From assembly GCF_018494065.1 (NCBI RefSeq), contig NZ_JABBFR010000007.1, positions 1 through 64,000 of the forward strand: a DNA stretch of 64,000 nt. The letters are read 5' to 3'. Made by a program: the position numbers and the translations under genes. Position 1 is the first letter of the stretch; each line of letters begins with the position of its first letter. The notes beneath the pieces were generated by a model that did no database searches, was not told where the DNA came from, and was given only the letters and a program-made list of their open reading frames with translations. Shown one piece after another: positions 1 through 10,350 of the stretch. Source of the stretch: Rosenbergiella gaditana (lineage in GTDB: Bacteria; Pseudomonadota; Gammaproteobacteria; Enterobacterales; Enterobacteriaceae).

Positions 1-90
1 ATGAACAGTAACGCTGGCCATGAGAAAACCTCAAAGCGATGATTATACATCAATTCAACTAATTGGATACATCACCAAAAAAGAGATAGA

Positions 91-912
91 TTGTTTGAAT
101 TAATGATAAATATAAACAGAAAGCTACCGTCATTTAGAAATAGAGCTAAGGCACTTGAATGCAGCAAAGCACTCATCGAAAGATATAACACAAGATTTCA
201 GGAAACTGAAAGTGCCTTGCCGCATGTATTCAAAGCAGAATACTATGTTATGTATGATCGAGACTTAAAAGCAGCCAAAATTTCGATTCTAAAAGCCATG
301 GAACATGAAGATGTTTGTGACTGGGCACAATCATGTTTAGATATTTTAATGTATGAAACCCCAGACTTCATAAATGGAGAAAAATTAATTGAACAATGCA
401 ATCAAGATATAAAAGACTCAAGCTATTACTTGATGAAATCTCAAATTAGCGTCGAACGAAAAGATTTTGATGATGCTAATAAATTCATTGAGAAGTCACT
501 TTCAGCAGGACTCAACTATGATGATTATTTAATAAATAAATCATTCATCTATTTGCATGAAGATGCAAACCAAAAGGTATTAAATATATTAGTTGACGTA
601 ATTTCTGATTTAGCACCAAGCTCAGCTAAAGAAGCGCTTATTGTCAATAGAGAACTGGCTAGCAAAAGAAACACTGGAAAAATAAACAAGGTTGATATTC
701 AGAATGTCATTGGTCGTGATAGAAAGGGACCTGCCAGTATTGCAGCACATATTCTGCTTGATGAAGAAGTCCCTGCAAGGAGACTTCTTGATGAAATCAT
801 AAACAATGACTTTTCTTACTATTATACATTTATGAGATGGCCTGTAATTCCAAAAAAATATCTCGATAAATATTCCGTCAGCTGCATAACATCAGATAAA
901 ATGTCAGCTTAA
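91..912 (+). CDS. TPR-like helical protein of unknown function
   Basis: I do not recognise this protein. It is 273 aa from a TTG at 91, or 269 aa from the ATG at 103. It is AT-rich and has no signal peptide or membrane segment. Three helix-turn-helix units look like degenerate tetratricopeptide repeats: about residues 43-75 (starting PHVFKAEYYVMYDRDLKAA), 111-143 (SYYLMKSQISVERKDFDDA) and 144-170 (DDYLINKSFIYLHEDANQ). The reading frame stays open and protein-like upstream of the TTG back to a TGA at 40-42, so the gene may be the C-terminal part of a longer protein. It lies on the 3' side of tRNA-Phe, a usual site for integrated islands, and its composition differs from the core genes. TPR tails are common scaffolds in phage-defence and regulatory proteins, but nothing here identifies a partner or activity. 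Confidence 0.6.
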   Translation: MFELMININRKLPSFRNRAKALECSKALIERYNTRFQETESALPHVFKAEYYVMYDRDLKAAKISILKAMEHEDVCDWAQSCLDILMYETPDFINGEKLIEQCNQDIKDSSYYLMKSQISVERKDFDDANKFIEKSLSAGLNYDDYLINKSFIYLHEDANQKVLNILVDVISDLAPSSAKEALIVNRELASKRNTGKINKVDIQNVIGRDRKGPASIAAHILLDEEVPARRLLDEIINNDFSYYYTFMRWPVIPKKYLDKYSVSCITSDKMSA

Positions 913-1430
913 TGTATAAATAATACAACTCCTTAAGGGCTGAATTATTTCTCCCATTAAAACCATGCTGTAGATTATCTACGTCCTAAAATCCTTTAAG
1001 GCTTTTAGTTCAGCTTCCACAAAGTACATAGGATTTTGACACAGAAACCAGACAATTGGCCTGCTACCCAAGAATTAATACATTTTGGTATTAGCAATGT
1101 CCGCTATTCGCTTAAAGCAGACAACCCCCCCTCTTAACCCAAAGTGGTTAAGGGGGAGTATTCATGCACAACAGCGAAATAACTGCCGACTGAGGGAGTA
1201 CAGAACGACAGTATACGGACCTAAAAGGTCACACCTAAAGAGTCGATAATGCCCAATTTAACAAAATCGAATAGTTGCAGTGCAAAGTACTCAAAACGAG
1301 GTAAATGATTTTGAAAGGCTAAGTCACGTTCTTGCTGAAGAAACGCTGAGAAGGGCCAAAAAACGTCAAACTGGGGTATCGAGTGGATAAGTTGTGATGA
1401 CCATAAATAGACCATGGCCCTGAAACGACA
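913..1430. other. non-coding flank between the TPR gene and tRNA-Phe
   Basis: No convincing gene is seen. A hairpin at 1125-1157 (a C-rich arm ending CTTAACC, then GGTTAAG and a G-rich arm) could act as a transcription stop but lacks a clear U-run. Short minus-strand reading frames at 1221-1415 and 1366-1569 have no ribosome binding site, and the second runs through the tRNA. The stretch is probably degraded island DNA. Confidence 0.5.
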
Positions 1431-1456
1431 AAGCCCCGCATTTCTGCAGGGCTTCT
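1431..1456 (-). terminator. tRNA-Phe terminator
   Basis: On the minus strand a stem AAGCCC / GGGGCTT with a loop around TGCAGAAATGC follows the tRNA CCA end by about 8 nt and runs into TTGTCGTTT. This is the usual layout of a factor-independent terminator behind an enteric tRNA-Phe gene. Confidence 0.7.
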
Positions 1457-1463
1457 AGAATAG

Positions 1464-1539
1464 TGGTGCCCGAACTCGGAATCGAACCAAGGACACGGGG
1501 ATTTTCAATCCCCTGCTCTACCGACTGAGCTATTCGGGC
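1464..1539 (-). tRNA. pheU: tRNA-Phe (GAA)
   Basis: A complete 76-nt cloverleaf with encoded CCA. The acceptor stem is GCCCGAA / TTCGGGC with discriminator A. The D-arm is GCTCAGTCGGTAGAGC, the anticodon stem-loop GGGGATTGAAAATCCCC places GAA at the anticodon, and the T-arm contains GGTTCGATTCC. It sits near dsbD and aspA as E. coli pheU does. That locus is a known integration hotspot, and here accessory DNA lies at its 3' side (positions below 1464). I saw no second copy of the tRNA 3' end that would mark an attachment site within the window. Confidence 0.97.
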
Positions 1540-1549
1540 AACGGGGCGC

Positions 1550-1578
1550 ATTAAACCGTAATCCTGCATTCACGTCAA
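1550..1578 (-). promoter_or_regulatory. tRNA-Phe promoter
   Basis: On the minus strand TTGACG (1578-1573), a 17-bp spacer, then TTTAAT (1555-1550), followed by a GC-rich discriminator just before the tRNA 5' end. This matches a strong sigma-70 stable-RNA promoter. Confidence 0.75.
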
Positions 1579-1658
1579 TATCTTTTAATGAAAACTGCCA
1601 ATATCCTGGCTGTTTGCACTGTTTTTATGCAACCTGCGGAATAAATCGACGTTGAGAA

Positions 1659-1680
1659 GGCTTCCTGAAGGTAGGAAGCC
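1659..1680 (-). terminator. terminator of the CitMHS gene
   Basis: A perfect 8-bp stem GGCTTCCT / AGGAAGCC with a six-base loop lies about 12 bases past the stop codon of the transporter gene and is followed by TTCTC on the minus strand. The U-run is weak. Confidence 0.5.
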
Positions 1681-1691
1681 CTGATCAGTCG

Positions 1692-3011
1692 CTAGCTAAC
1701 GCTGTGATAAAGCGGGAAAGCACCAAACAGTAGGCCGCCCACCATTAGCATCAAGCTAATAAAAATTCCCCACTTAATGGCAAATTTCTGATGCTCGCCG
1801 ACGTCCACTTTCGCTAGCCCAGTAAGTAGGTATAGCGAGGGGACTAAGGGGCTAATAAGGTGGAAAGGCTGACCAATAATGGACGCTCGAGCGATCTCCT
1901 CGGCTGAAATACCATAACCCGCAGCAGTTTGCGCAATAACCGGCAGAATCCCGAAATAGAAGGCATCATTCGACATAAAAAAGGTAAAGGGCATACTGAT
2001 AATGGCAGTGAACACTGGCAAATAAGGGCCGAAAGCGGGGGGAATAATAGACAGCACCGATTTTGCCATCGCATCGACCATTCCCGTTCCGGAGAGGATC
2101 CCAGTGAATACCCCGGCAGCAAAAATCAGCGAAGTTACCGCTAAGACATTCGCGGCATGCGATGCAATGCGGTCTTTCTGTTCAGAGAGTTTAGGGTAAT
2201 TGAGCATTACGGCTAAGGCGAAACTGACCATAAACAGAATTTGAATTGGCACGATGCCGACCACCAGTAGCACGAGCAGTGCGGTGGTGAGAAGCAAATT
2301 GGGCCAAAACATTTTTGGGCGTTTATTTTTTTCACATTCCTCAAAGGTGCCGCCACCGAGATTGAGTTTGATATCATGCAATGCGCCGACGTTTTGTCGT
2401 CCTAATCGACGACGCTCTTGAATACCAAACCACGTTGCGACGGCGACTAAGCTGACACAACCTAAAAAGATGGCGGGTAACATCGGAACGAAAATATCTA
2501 AGGCATTGATATCCAGAGCCGCCGCTGCACGGGCAGTCGGGCCGCCCCAGGGTGAGAGATTCATAATACCGCTGGCGAGGTTCACCACGCAGGTCATCAT
2601 CAAAATATTGAGACCGAGCTTACGATATAGCGGTAAGAAGGCGGCAATAGCGATCATATAGGTGGTAGAACTGTCACCATCCAGTGAGACGAGTAGTGTC
2701 AAAATAGCTGTACCGGCTAACACTTTGACGGGATCGCCTTTGACGATGCGTAGAATATATTTCACCAAGGGGTCGAAAAGTCCGGCGTCGATCATGATGC
2801 CAAAATAGAGTATCGAAAAGGTTAACATCACGCCGGTTGGCGCAAGAGTTTTAACCCCTTTGAGCATCATCTCCCCTAAGCCTTGATAAAAACCGCCCAG
2901 CAGAGCAAATAGGATGGGAATAAGGATAAGTGCGATGAGCGCTGACATTCTCTTTGTCATGATGAGATACATAAAGCAAATCACCATGCTGAATCCCAGT
3001 ATTGTTAACAT
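1692..3011 (-). CDS. CitMHS-family citrate/proton symporter
   Basis: A 439-aa inner-membrane transporter with about 11-12 hydrophobic segments along its whole length. It is related to the CitMHS family, which takes up citrate complexed with divalent metal in symport with protons. Family hallmarks are the N-terminal LTILGFSMVICFMYLIM segment, the SLDGDSSTTYMI turn near residue 111, and the LSPWGGPTARAAAAL motif near residue 152. I chose the ATG at 3011 because GGAAGG lies 7 bases before it; the in-frame ATG at 3026 has no good ribosome binding site. The gene sits downstream of dsbD but has its own 240-bp upstream region, so it is probably a separate transcript. No citrate lyase or two-component sensor genes are nearby, so the substrate could also be another tricarboxylate or metal-citrate complex. 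Confidence 0.88.
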   Translation of the reverse strand: MLTILGFSMVICFMYLIMTKRMSALIALILIPILFALLGGFYQGLGEMMLKGVKTLAPTGVMLTFSILYFGIMIDAGLFDPLVKYILRIVKGDPVKVLAGTAILTLLVSLDGDSSTTYMIAIAAFLPLYRKLGLNILMMTCVVNLASGIMNLSPWGGPTARAAAALDINALDIFVPMLPAIFLGCVSLVAVATWFGIQERRRLGRQNVGALHDIKLNLGGGTFEECEKNKRPKMFWPNLLLTTALLVLLVVGIVPIQILFMVSFALAVMLNYPKLSEQKDRIASHAANVLAVTSLIFAAGVFTGILSGTGMVDAMAKSVLSIIPPAFGPYLPVFTAIISMPFTFFMSNDAFYFGILPVIAQTAAGYGISAEEIARASIIGQPFHLISPLVPSLYLLTGLAKVDVGEHQKFAIKWGIFISLMLMVGGLLFGAFPLYHSVS

Positions 3012-3236
3012 ATCAATACCTTCCATTTAGGGGTAGGAGGTCATTCCTCTTACATTTTTATATTTATTTATCATCACGTTAAATCAACGTGTGCGCTAAC
3101 ATCATGCTGAATTGGGAAGCATTAGTTGTTACGAATGTATCAGGAGGAATTGATTCTGGTAACCGGTTGTTAACAATTATGAGGGGGTATTTATTATTTT
3201 TTTGAGCAAGATCTCTGTTTAAGACGCTAGAGCGCA

Positions 3237-3261
3237 AAGGGGAAGGAATGCCTCCTCCCCT
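3237..3261 (-). terminator. possible dsbD terminator
   Basis: The minus strand reads GGGGAGGA, a six-base loop, then CCTTCCCC and TTTG, just past the dsbD stop. The stem is good but the U-run is short. Confidence 0.4.
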
Positions 3262-3266
3262 CAGCC

Positions 3267-4961
3267 TTAGCCAGCGGTTGGCAGTCGCTTAATAAACTCT
3301 TCTGGAGGCAGAAACCCGGTAATACGCGAGTGTGGAATTTCGTGGCCTTGCGCGTCAAAGAACAGCAAGGTGGGGAGACCCAGTACCTTCAACGAAGAAA
3401 GCAGCTCCACGTCTTGCGGCTGATTCTTGGTCACATTGGCTTGCAGACGCTGCATGGAACTCATCGCTTGCTGAACCTTTGGATCGGAAAAGGTATATTT
3501 CTCAAATTCCTTACAGGCCACGCACCAATCTGCATAAAGGTCGAGTAGGGTCACGGATTGGTGAGTGTTTTTGAGTTTCTGCTCCAGCTCTTGTCGATTC
3601 GCAACAGGGGTGAAGCGTTGCGGGGAAGACGTCGCGGTAGTCGTTACTGCTGGGGGGAATAGACCCTCTTGTAGAGGACGTGCGACGACCATTGCCAGCA
3701 CCCACCACACCAACGCGAGCCAACGCGCCCAGGTTTTGGTGCTCTTTATGGATAAAATAAATGCCCAGCCAGCCAGTGAGACAGCGAGCAGCGACCATAG
3801 GCGTTCTCCCCAAACCTCTCCTAACACCCGCTCCAAAAGAAAAACGGGCAGGGCGAGGATAACAAAACCAAAACCTTCTTTGACGGTTTGCATCCAAGGC
3901 CCGCTACGTGGTAGCAGTTTATTGCCAAACAGTGTTACGAGAATCAGAGGTAATCCCATCCCTAATGCATAGAGATAGAGCGTGCCGCCACCTTGGATAA
4001 TCTGTCCACTCTGGGCGATATACAACAAGATGGCACTCAACGGGGCGGTGGTACAGGGGGAGCAAATCAGGCCGGCTAAAATCCCCATACAGAGTACGCC
4101 GATAATCGATCCGCCTTGTTGTCGATTGCTTAATAGCGCTAAACGGGTTTGTAACGACGCAGGCAGCTGCAAATTGAAAGCACCAAACATTGATAGTGCT
4201 AGTAATATGAATAGGCCTGATAGCAGCATCAACAAAATAGGATTTTGCAGTGCTGCTTGAAATCTCATTCCGGCTGCGGCAACGATGACACCAAGGAGAG
4301 TGTAAGTTATCGCCATACCTTGAACATAAACGATAGCGAGTAATGCAGTCCGGGAGAATGAGAGTCGTTGCTGGCGACCTAATATAATTCCGGAGATTAA
4401 CGGATACATCGGCAACACACAGGGTGTGAATGCCACACCAATACCGATTAATAGCGCCCAGAGCGGCGTATAGGGTAGATGTTCGGGTGAGGGGGCTTGA
4501 GACTTGGCAGAAGCGGTGGCAGGCTCGGCTACCACTGCATTGAGCGGCACTGTTTTGGTCTCAGGAGGATAGCAGAATCCTGCGGCTGCACAGCCTTGGT
4601 AGGTCACCACTAAGGTAGGGGTAGAGTGGGTACCAGTAATGGTTAGCGGCAGGGCAATATCTTGTGGATAAATCTCGCTGTCGCCAAAGAATTCATCACG
4701 ATGTGGCTTACCTTGCGGCAGCTGCCATGCACCCAGCGAGGCATTATGTGCCTCTACACTGATTTTCTGCCGATAGAGATAGTAACCCTGTTTTACCTGC
4801 CAGCGCAGTGTGACGGTATTGTCCTGCTGTGAAAAATCGAAGCCAAACGCCTGATCCACCGGAACAAATCCTTTATGTTGTCCAAAAAGATCGGCTTGAG
4901 CGGCGACGGGTAATAACGTCATGAGCAGTAAAAAAACACGAACAAATAGGCCTGAACTCAT
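3267..4961 (-). CDS. dsbD: thiol:disulfide interchange protein DsbD
   Basis: A 564-aa inner-membrane reductase that carries electrons from cytoplasmic thioredoxin to periplasmic DsbC, DsbG and CcmG. All three modules are present. A signal peptide ending PVAAQA precedes the N-terminal periplasmic domain with its [11 protein letters not shown] cysteine pair. A central eight-helix domain carries the [10 protein letters not shown] and CSPCTTAPL cysteines. A C-terminal thioredoxin-like domain has the active site [12 protein letters not shown]. The length nearly equals E. coli DsbD (565 aa). I chose the ATG at 4961 over 5024 because it starts a proper signal peptide and the upstream start lies in the tail of the aspA terminator. 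It follows aspA directly, with cutA and dcuA missing. Confidence 0.95.
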   Translation of the reverse strand: MSSGLFVRVFLLLMTLLPVAAQADLFGQHKGFVPVDQAFGFDFSQQDNTVTLRWQVKQGYYLYRQKISVEAHNASLGAWQLPQGKPHRDEFFGDSEIYPQDIALPLTITGTHSTPTLVVTYQGCAAAGFCYPPETKTVPLNAVVAEPATASAKSQAPSPEHLPYTPLWALLIGIGVAFTPCVLPMYPLISGIILGRQQRLSFSRTALLAIVYVQGMAITYTLLGVIVAAAGMRFQAALQNPILLMLLSGLFILLALSMFGAFNLQLPASLQTRLALLSNRQQGGSIIGVLCMGILAGLICSPCTTAPLSAILLYIAQSGQIIQGGGTLYLYALGMGLPLILVTLFGNKLLPRSGPWMQTVKEGFGFVILALPVFLLERVLGEVWGERLWSLLAVSLAGWAFILSIKSTKTWARWLALVWWVLAMVVARPLQEGLFPPAVTTTATSSPQRFTPVANRQELEQKLKNTHQSVTLLDLYADWCVACKEFEKYTFSDPKVQQAMSSMQRLQANVTKNQPQDVELLSSLKVLGLPTLLFFDAQGHEIPHSRITGFLPPEEFIKRLPTAG

Positions 4962-5029
4962 AGAACCATTCACTATTATCAAGAAGCAAAAATGAGAAAG
5001 AAAAGAGGTGGCGGAGCATAACATGAAAA

Positions 5030-5058
5030 CAGCATTGCTGAAAAATCCAGCAATGCTG
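5030..5058 (-). terminator. aspA terminator
   Basis: A perfect 11-bp inverted repeat CAGCATTGCTG / CAGCAATGCTG with a seven-base loop, followed by TTTTC on the minus strand, 25-53 bases after the aspA stop. It separates aspA from dsbD and argues against a dsbD start at 5024. Confidence 0.7.
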
Positions 5059-5082
5059 CGTGGGAGACTACCTAGCTAACGA

Positions 5083-6513
5083 TTAGGAGTCTTCGTTAAA
5101 TAATTTCGCTTTATAGGCAGGATGCATCAGGTTTTCGACTGAGAAAATATCGTCAAGTTCTGCATCAGTAAGTAATTCTCTTTCAAGCACGACCTCGCGG
5201 ACACTTTTCCCGGTTTCAGCGCAGATTTTGCCCACGATATCGCCATTATGATGACCAATATAAGGGTTTAGATAAGTGACGATACCGATTGAGTTAAATA
5301 CGTAAGATTCACAAATTGCTTGGTTAACAGTGATACCGTTGACACATTTTTCTAACAGGTTGTAGCAAGCATTACTTAAAATTGAGATTGATTCGAACAT
5401 CGCTTGGCCGATTACCGGCTCCATAACATTTAACTGCAGTTGCCCAGCTTCCGCAGCAATGGTCACGGTCGTGTCGTTACCAATCACCTTAAAACAGACT
5501 TGGTTGACCACTTCTGGAACAACCGGATTGACTTTGGCTGGCATGATGGATGAACCGGCTTGTAATTGCGGCAGATTGATCTCGTTTAAGCCTGCGCGTG
5601 GGCCAGAAGAGAGCAACCGTAAATCATTACAAATTTTCGAGAGCTTAACGGCCAGACGTTTTAGCGAAGAGTGGACCATTACATAAGCCCCACAATCAGA
5701 GGTTGCTTCAATAAGGTCTTCAGCGGCCACAACAGGCAGTTGTGTGATTTGTGCAAGATAGTTAACCGCCAGTGTTTGGTAGCCTTCTGGGGTGTTAAGG
5801 CGTGTACCAATTGCCGTTGCCCCCAGATTGACTTCTAATAACAACTGAGCGGTATGCAGAATGCTTTTAGTCTCTTCTTTCAATAACACACTGAAAGCTT
5901 TGAACTCTTGGCCGACGGTCATGGGAACCGCATCTTGTAGCTGGGTACGGCCCATTTTTAAAATATGCGAGAACTCTTTTGACTTACGATCAAAGCCTTC
6001 ACTTAGCTGAGTGATAGCCTCAATAAGTTTAAGCAGTGAGTGGTAGACCGCAATACGAAAACCGGTAGGGTAGGCATCGTTGGTCGACTGACACATGTTG
6101 ACGTGGTCGTTAGGATTAAGGTGCTGGTACTCACCTTTCTGATATCCCATCAGCTCGAGCCCGATATTGGCCAGCACTTCATTGGTATTCATGTTAACGG
6201 AGGTACCCGCACCACCTTGATAGACGTCAACAGGAAATTGATCGATGCAGGTCCCGTTATTCAGGACTTCATCACAGGCTTTAATGATGGCTTCGGCAAT
6301 GCTGCGTGGCAGCGTTTTGAGGTCACGGTTGGCCAGCGCAGCAGCCTTTTTCACCATAACCATGCCGCGGACAAATTCAGGAATATCACTGATCTTACTG
6401 CTACTTATATAAAAATTTTCAATCGCACGTAACGTATGAATTCCAAAGTAAGCATCAGCAGGGACTTCACGCATGCCGAGGAGGTCTTCTTCGATACGAA
6501 TATTTTTGATCAT
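5083..6513 (-). CDS. aspA: aspartate ammonia-lyase
   Basis: A 476-aa cytoplasmic enzyme that deaminates L-aspartate reversibly to fumarate and ammonia, feeding fumarate into anaerobic respiration or the TCA cycle. It belongs to the fumarase/aspartase superfamily. The signature [11 protein letters not shown] (near residue 320) holds the catalytic serine loop, and TNDAYPT and [10 protein letters not shown] are the other conserved substrate-binding segments. Length matches E. coli AspA (478 aa). It heads a minus-strand segment and is divergent from fxsA. In E. coli the fumarate/aspartate carrier gene dcuA is next; here it is gone, and no frdABCD is present at its usual place near epmA. Confidence 0.97.
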   Translation of the reverse strand: MIKNIRIEEDLLGMREVPADAYFGIHTLRAIENFYISSSKISDIPEFVRGMVMVKKAAALANRDLKTLPRSIAEAIIKACDEVLNNGTCIDQFPVDVYQGGAGTSVNMNTNEVLANIGLELMGYQKGEYQHLNPNDHVNMCQSTNDAYPTGFRIAVYHSLLKLIEAITQLSEGFDRKSKEFSHILKMGRTQLQDAVPMTVGQEFKAFSVLLKEETKSILHTAQLLLEVNLGATAIGTRLNTPEGYQTLAVNYLAQITQLPVVAAEDLIEATSDCGAYVMVHSSLKRLAVKLSKICNDLRLLSSGPRAGLNEINLPQLQAGSSIMPAKVNPVVPEVVNQVCFKVIGNDTTVTIAAEAGQLQLNVMEPVIGQAMFESISILSNACYNLLEKCVNGITVNQAICESYVFNSIGIVTYLNPYIGHHNGDIVGKICAETGKSVREVVLERELLTDAELDDIFSVENLMHPAYKAKLFNEDS

Positions 6514-6933
6514 GAGAGCCTTCTTGTAATAGGTCGTCGTTTTCCATGTCGACGGTAATGTTGCCGTATAAATTTAAACGTTACTGCGCGAAAGCGTAGC
6601 GAACCGTGACGCGATCATAGTCTGTTTTTTTTAAAATTCAGCCACACAGATCACTATATAGTAACTTTTTTTTTACATTTAATCCCTAGGTAACCGTGAT
6701 TACCGAATCATTGTGCTTAGTGTATGAATAGGTGCTGGGATTTAACAATAGTAAAAACGAATTGTTTGTGGTGATGATTCCACGCTAGATGTTTCGTGAT
6801 GACAATTATTGACAAAAAAGTCGTCATTTTCCGATGATTTATGGGGGAATCACCTTGAATTGCGCAGAATACGTACCCATGATTAGGAAATAGGTCGAAC
6901 GGCGATCATTTTTACGAATTTGAGGAGACCACC
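6514..6933. promoter_or_regulatory. divergent aspA / fxsA promoter region
   Basis: A 420-bp AT-rich region without a gene. For aspA, the minus strand has CTGAAT (6641-6636), 16 bp, then TATGAT (6619-6614), a plausible sigma-70 promoter with a leader of about 100 nt. For fxsA, TTGACA at 6809-6814 with GATGAT about 18 bp downstream is a weaker candidate. I could not pick out a convincing CRP or FNR site. Confidence 0.45.
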
Positions 6934-7410
6934 GTGCGTTGGTTACCATTTATTGCTTTATTTATCTTGGCGTGGATCGAGATATCACTCTTTATCAAAG
7001 TGGCTCATATATTTGGGGTGCTGTTAACGTTATTACTGGTAATAGTCACCTCAGCAATAGGGCTCTCTTTAGTGAAGAACCAAGGTATCAAAAATTTCCG
7101 CTTGATGCAGGAAAAACTGGTTCGTAATGAAAATCCAGCGCCTGAGATGACTCGTGGTTTATCCCTGTTTCTGGCCGGGTTTTTATTAATCCTACCTGGT
7201 TTTTTTACTGATTTCTTAGGTGCACTGCTGTTATTACCCTCGGTGCAGCAGCGACTGACTCATAAGCTCATGCCTTTCATTACCGTCTGGGGTGGTCGAG
7301 GTCAAGCAGGTAAGGAAAGCGGATATACCATGGAAGGCGAGTTCGAGCGTCGAGAAGAGAAAAGTATTGAAAACCGTGATGACACCTCCTCAACGCACAA
7401 AACAGATTAA
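6934..7410 (+). CDS. fxsA: membrane protein FxsA
   Basis: A 158-aa inner-membrane protein with three or four hydrophobic segments (about residues 3-20, 26-46, 76-100). In E. coli, overproduced FxsA relieves exclusion of phage T7 by the F plasmid, by sequestering PifA. Its native role is not settled. Family landmarks present are RWLPFIALFILAWIEISLFI at the N terminus, GVLLTLLLVIVTSAIG, and the LFLAGFLLILPGFFTDFLG motif. The start is GTG at 6934, preceded by GAGGAG with good spacing. It lies between aspA and groES as in E. coli, but yjeH is missing between fxsA and groES. Confidence 0.93.
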   Translation: MRWLPFIALFILAWIEISLFIKVAHIFGVLLTLLLVIVTSAIGLSLVKNQGIKNFRLMQEKLVRNENPAPEMTRGLSLFLAGFLLILPGFFTDFLGALLLLPSVQQRLTHKLMPFITVWGGRGQAGKESGYTMEGEFERREEKSIENRDDTSSTHKTD

Positions 7411-7421
7411 CATCTACTCTC

Positions 7422-7459
7422 ATCACGCTAGCTGAGCCTAGCGTGATTTCCCTTTTTTC
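7422..7459 (+). terminator. fxsA terminator
   Basis: A perfect 10-bp stem ATCACGCTAG / CTAGCGTGAT with a six-base loop, followed by TTCCCTTTTTTC, 12 bases after the fxsA stop. It insulates groESL from fxsA. Confidence 0.8.
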
Positions 7460-7524
7460 TTCCTCTTTCCCGTAGGCTAAAAACGTATGAGTAGGTAAAT
7501 TTTTCAAAAAAAATTTCTTCTCTA

Positions 7525-7555
7525 CCCTTGAAAGTGAAGACTGTCGTCCCTACCT
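7525..7555 (+). promoter_or_regulatory. groESL heat-shock (sigma-32) promoter
   Basis: CCCTTGAAA at 7525-7533 and CCCTACCT at 7548-7555, 14 bp apart, resemble the sigma-32 consensus (CTTGAAA and CCCCAT-T). They lie about 75 bp before the groES start, as in E. coli groE. No CIRCE inverted repeat is seen, so control should be through RpoH. Confidence 0.75.
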
Positions 7556-7630
7556 CTGAAGTCACGAAGCCAAAACGGCATCAAATCTAAAAATAATGCG
7601 TGATTAGCTATCTCATAGGAGAACGATCAA

Positions 7631-7924
7631 ATGAACATTCGTCCACTACATGACCGTGTAATTGTTAAGCGTCAAGAAGTTGAAGCAAAATCAGCAGGCG
7701 GTATCGTTCTGACTGGTTCTGCAGCTGGCAAATCAAGCCGTGCTGAGGTATTGGCCGTGGGCAATGGTCGCATTCTTGAAAATGGTGAAGTAAAACCACT
7801 GGATGTAAAAGTCGGTGATGTAGTGATCTTTAACGAAGGTTACGGCGCTAAGACAGAAAAGATTGATAACGAAGAAGTTCTTATCATCTCCGAGAACGAT
7901 ATCCTCGCCGTCGTTACTGCGTAA
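7631..7924 (+). CDS. groES: co-chaperonin GroES
   Basis: A 97-aa cytoplasmic co-chaperonin. Seven copies form the lid of the GroEL folding chamber. The sequence is typical throughout: [14 protein letters not shown] at the N terminus, the mobile loop around [15 protein letters not shown] (residues 20-34) that contacts GroEL, and the C-terminal ENDILAVV strand. It has a clear ribosome binding site (AGGAG) and is followed by groEL after 42 bp, so both are made from one heat-shock-inducible transcript. Confidence 0.98.
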   Translation: MNIRPLHDRVIVKRQEVEAKSAGGIVLTGSAAGKSSRAEVLAVGNGRILENGEVKPLDVKVGDVVIFNEGYGAKTEKIDNEEVLIISENDILAVVTA

Positions 7925-7963
7925 TTACACGAAATATTTCATTATAAAATTTTGAAGGAATAG

Positions 7964-9613
<1,650 letters not shown>

Positions 9614-9945
9614 GGTGACGACGGTCACTGGTAAACATTGCCTCTCTAGCCAGACAGCCTAAGCTGTCGAGTTAGCCAGTCGAAACCCTAGCACAGCTAG
9701 GGTTTTTTTATTTCTGTCGGAGTAGAGTGATGGTTGCTCTGTCACGTTAACGAAACTCTTCTATGCTTATCTTTTAGCCGATTAGGCACTATTCTACGTC
9801 AATCCTTGAGGGGACACTTTTTGATGCATGGCTGGAATTTAGCGTAGATTGCCGATATTCTAATGGCTCTTAAGTAAGCCGAAGCGTTGTAAAGCCTAAC
9901 TAGGCACCAGGTAATACTCCAATACGTATAATAACGAGGAATAAA
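9614..9945. other. intergenic region groEL to yjeI
   Basis: 332 bp without a gene. It holds the groEL terminator and, in its second half, the presumed yjeI promoter. The 5' leader ends with a GAGG ribosome binding site about 7 bases before the yjeI ATG. Confidence 0.6.
9683..9709 (+). terminator. groESL terminator
   Basis: A perfect 10-bp stem AAACCCTAGC / GCTAGGGTTT with a three-base loop runs directly into seven T residues, about 70 bases after the groEL stop. Confidence 0.92.
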
Positions 9946-10299
9946 ATGCGTTTACTTTCAGTCATCCCAGTTTTATTAGCCGTACTTGTCGTCGCTGGCT
10001 GTAGCTCGGCAGGCAACCAATTAAATGCGGCGGGACAGAATGTGCGCTTCGTTGACCAACAACCCGGCGCGGAATGCCATTATATTGGTACGGCGAGTGG
10101 CGAGCAGAGCAATTGGTTCTCTGGCCAGCAAATCGAAGGGGGTAATTCTTTGCGTGGCGCAGCGAATAACTTGCGTAATCGTGCTGCAGAAATGGGCGGT
10201 AACGTTATTTATAACGCAAGCACGCCAGGGCTTAGCTTAGTGTCGAGCTTTGTACCGGTCGCGACTAAGATGTCTGGCCAAGTTTATAAGTGCCCTTAG
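9946..10299 (+). CDS. yjeI: DUF4156 outer-membrane lipoprotein YjeI
   Basis: A 117-aa predicted lipoprotein of unknown function. A short signal peptide ends in the lipobox VAGC, with Cys19 as the lipidated residue, followed by SSAG; serine at +2 predicts outer-membrane sorting. The rest matches the DUF4156 family: GAECHYIGTASGEQSNW, then a segment with the AANNLRNRAAEMGGNVIYN motif shared by this family. It lies directly after groEL as in E. coli, in its own transcription unit between two terminators. Confidence 0.88.
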   Translation: MRLLSVIPVLLAVLVVAGCSSAGNQLNAAGQNVRFVDQQPGAECHYIGTASGEQSNWFSGQQIEGGNSLRGAANNLRNRAAEMGGNVIYNASTPGLSLVSSFVPVATKMSGQVYKCP

Positions 10300-10309
10300 C
10301 GATTTGAAT

Positions 10310-10343
10310 AATAAGCGTATCAAATTGATTTGATACGCTTATT
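10310..10343. terminator. bidirectional terminator between yjeI and the DUF1090 gene
   Basis: A perfect 15-bp inverted repeat (AATAAGCGTATCAAA, loop TTGA, then its complement) sits between two convergent genes. The AT-rich ends provide partial U-runs on both strands. Confidence 0.75.
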
Positions 10344-10350
10344 GATGTGT

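Noticed and set aside
1221-1415. 64-aa minus-strand reading frame near tRNA-Phe
   Set aside because: No ribosome binding site or recognisable domain, and its 5' end is close to the tRNA terminator.
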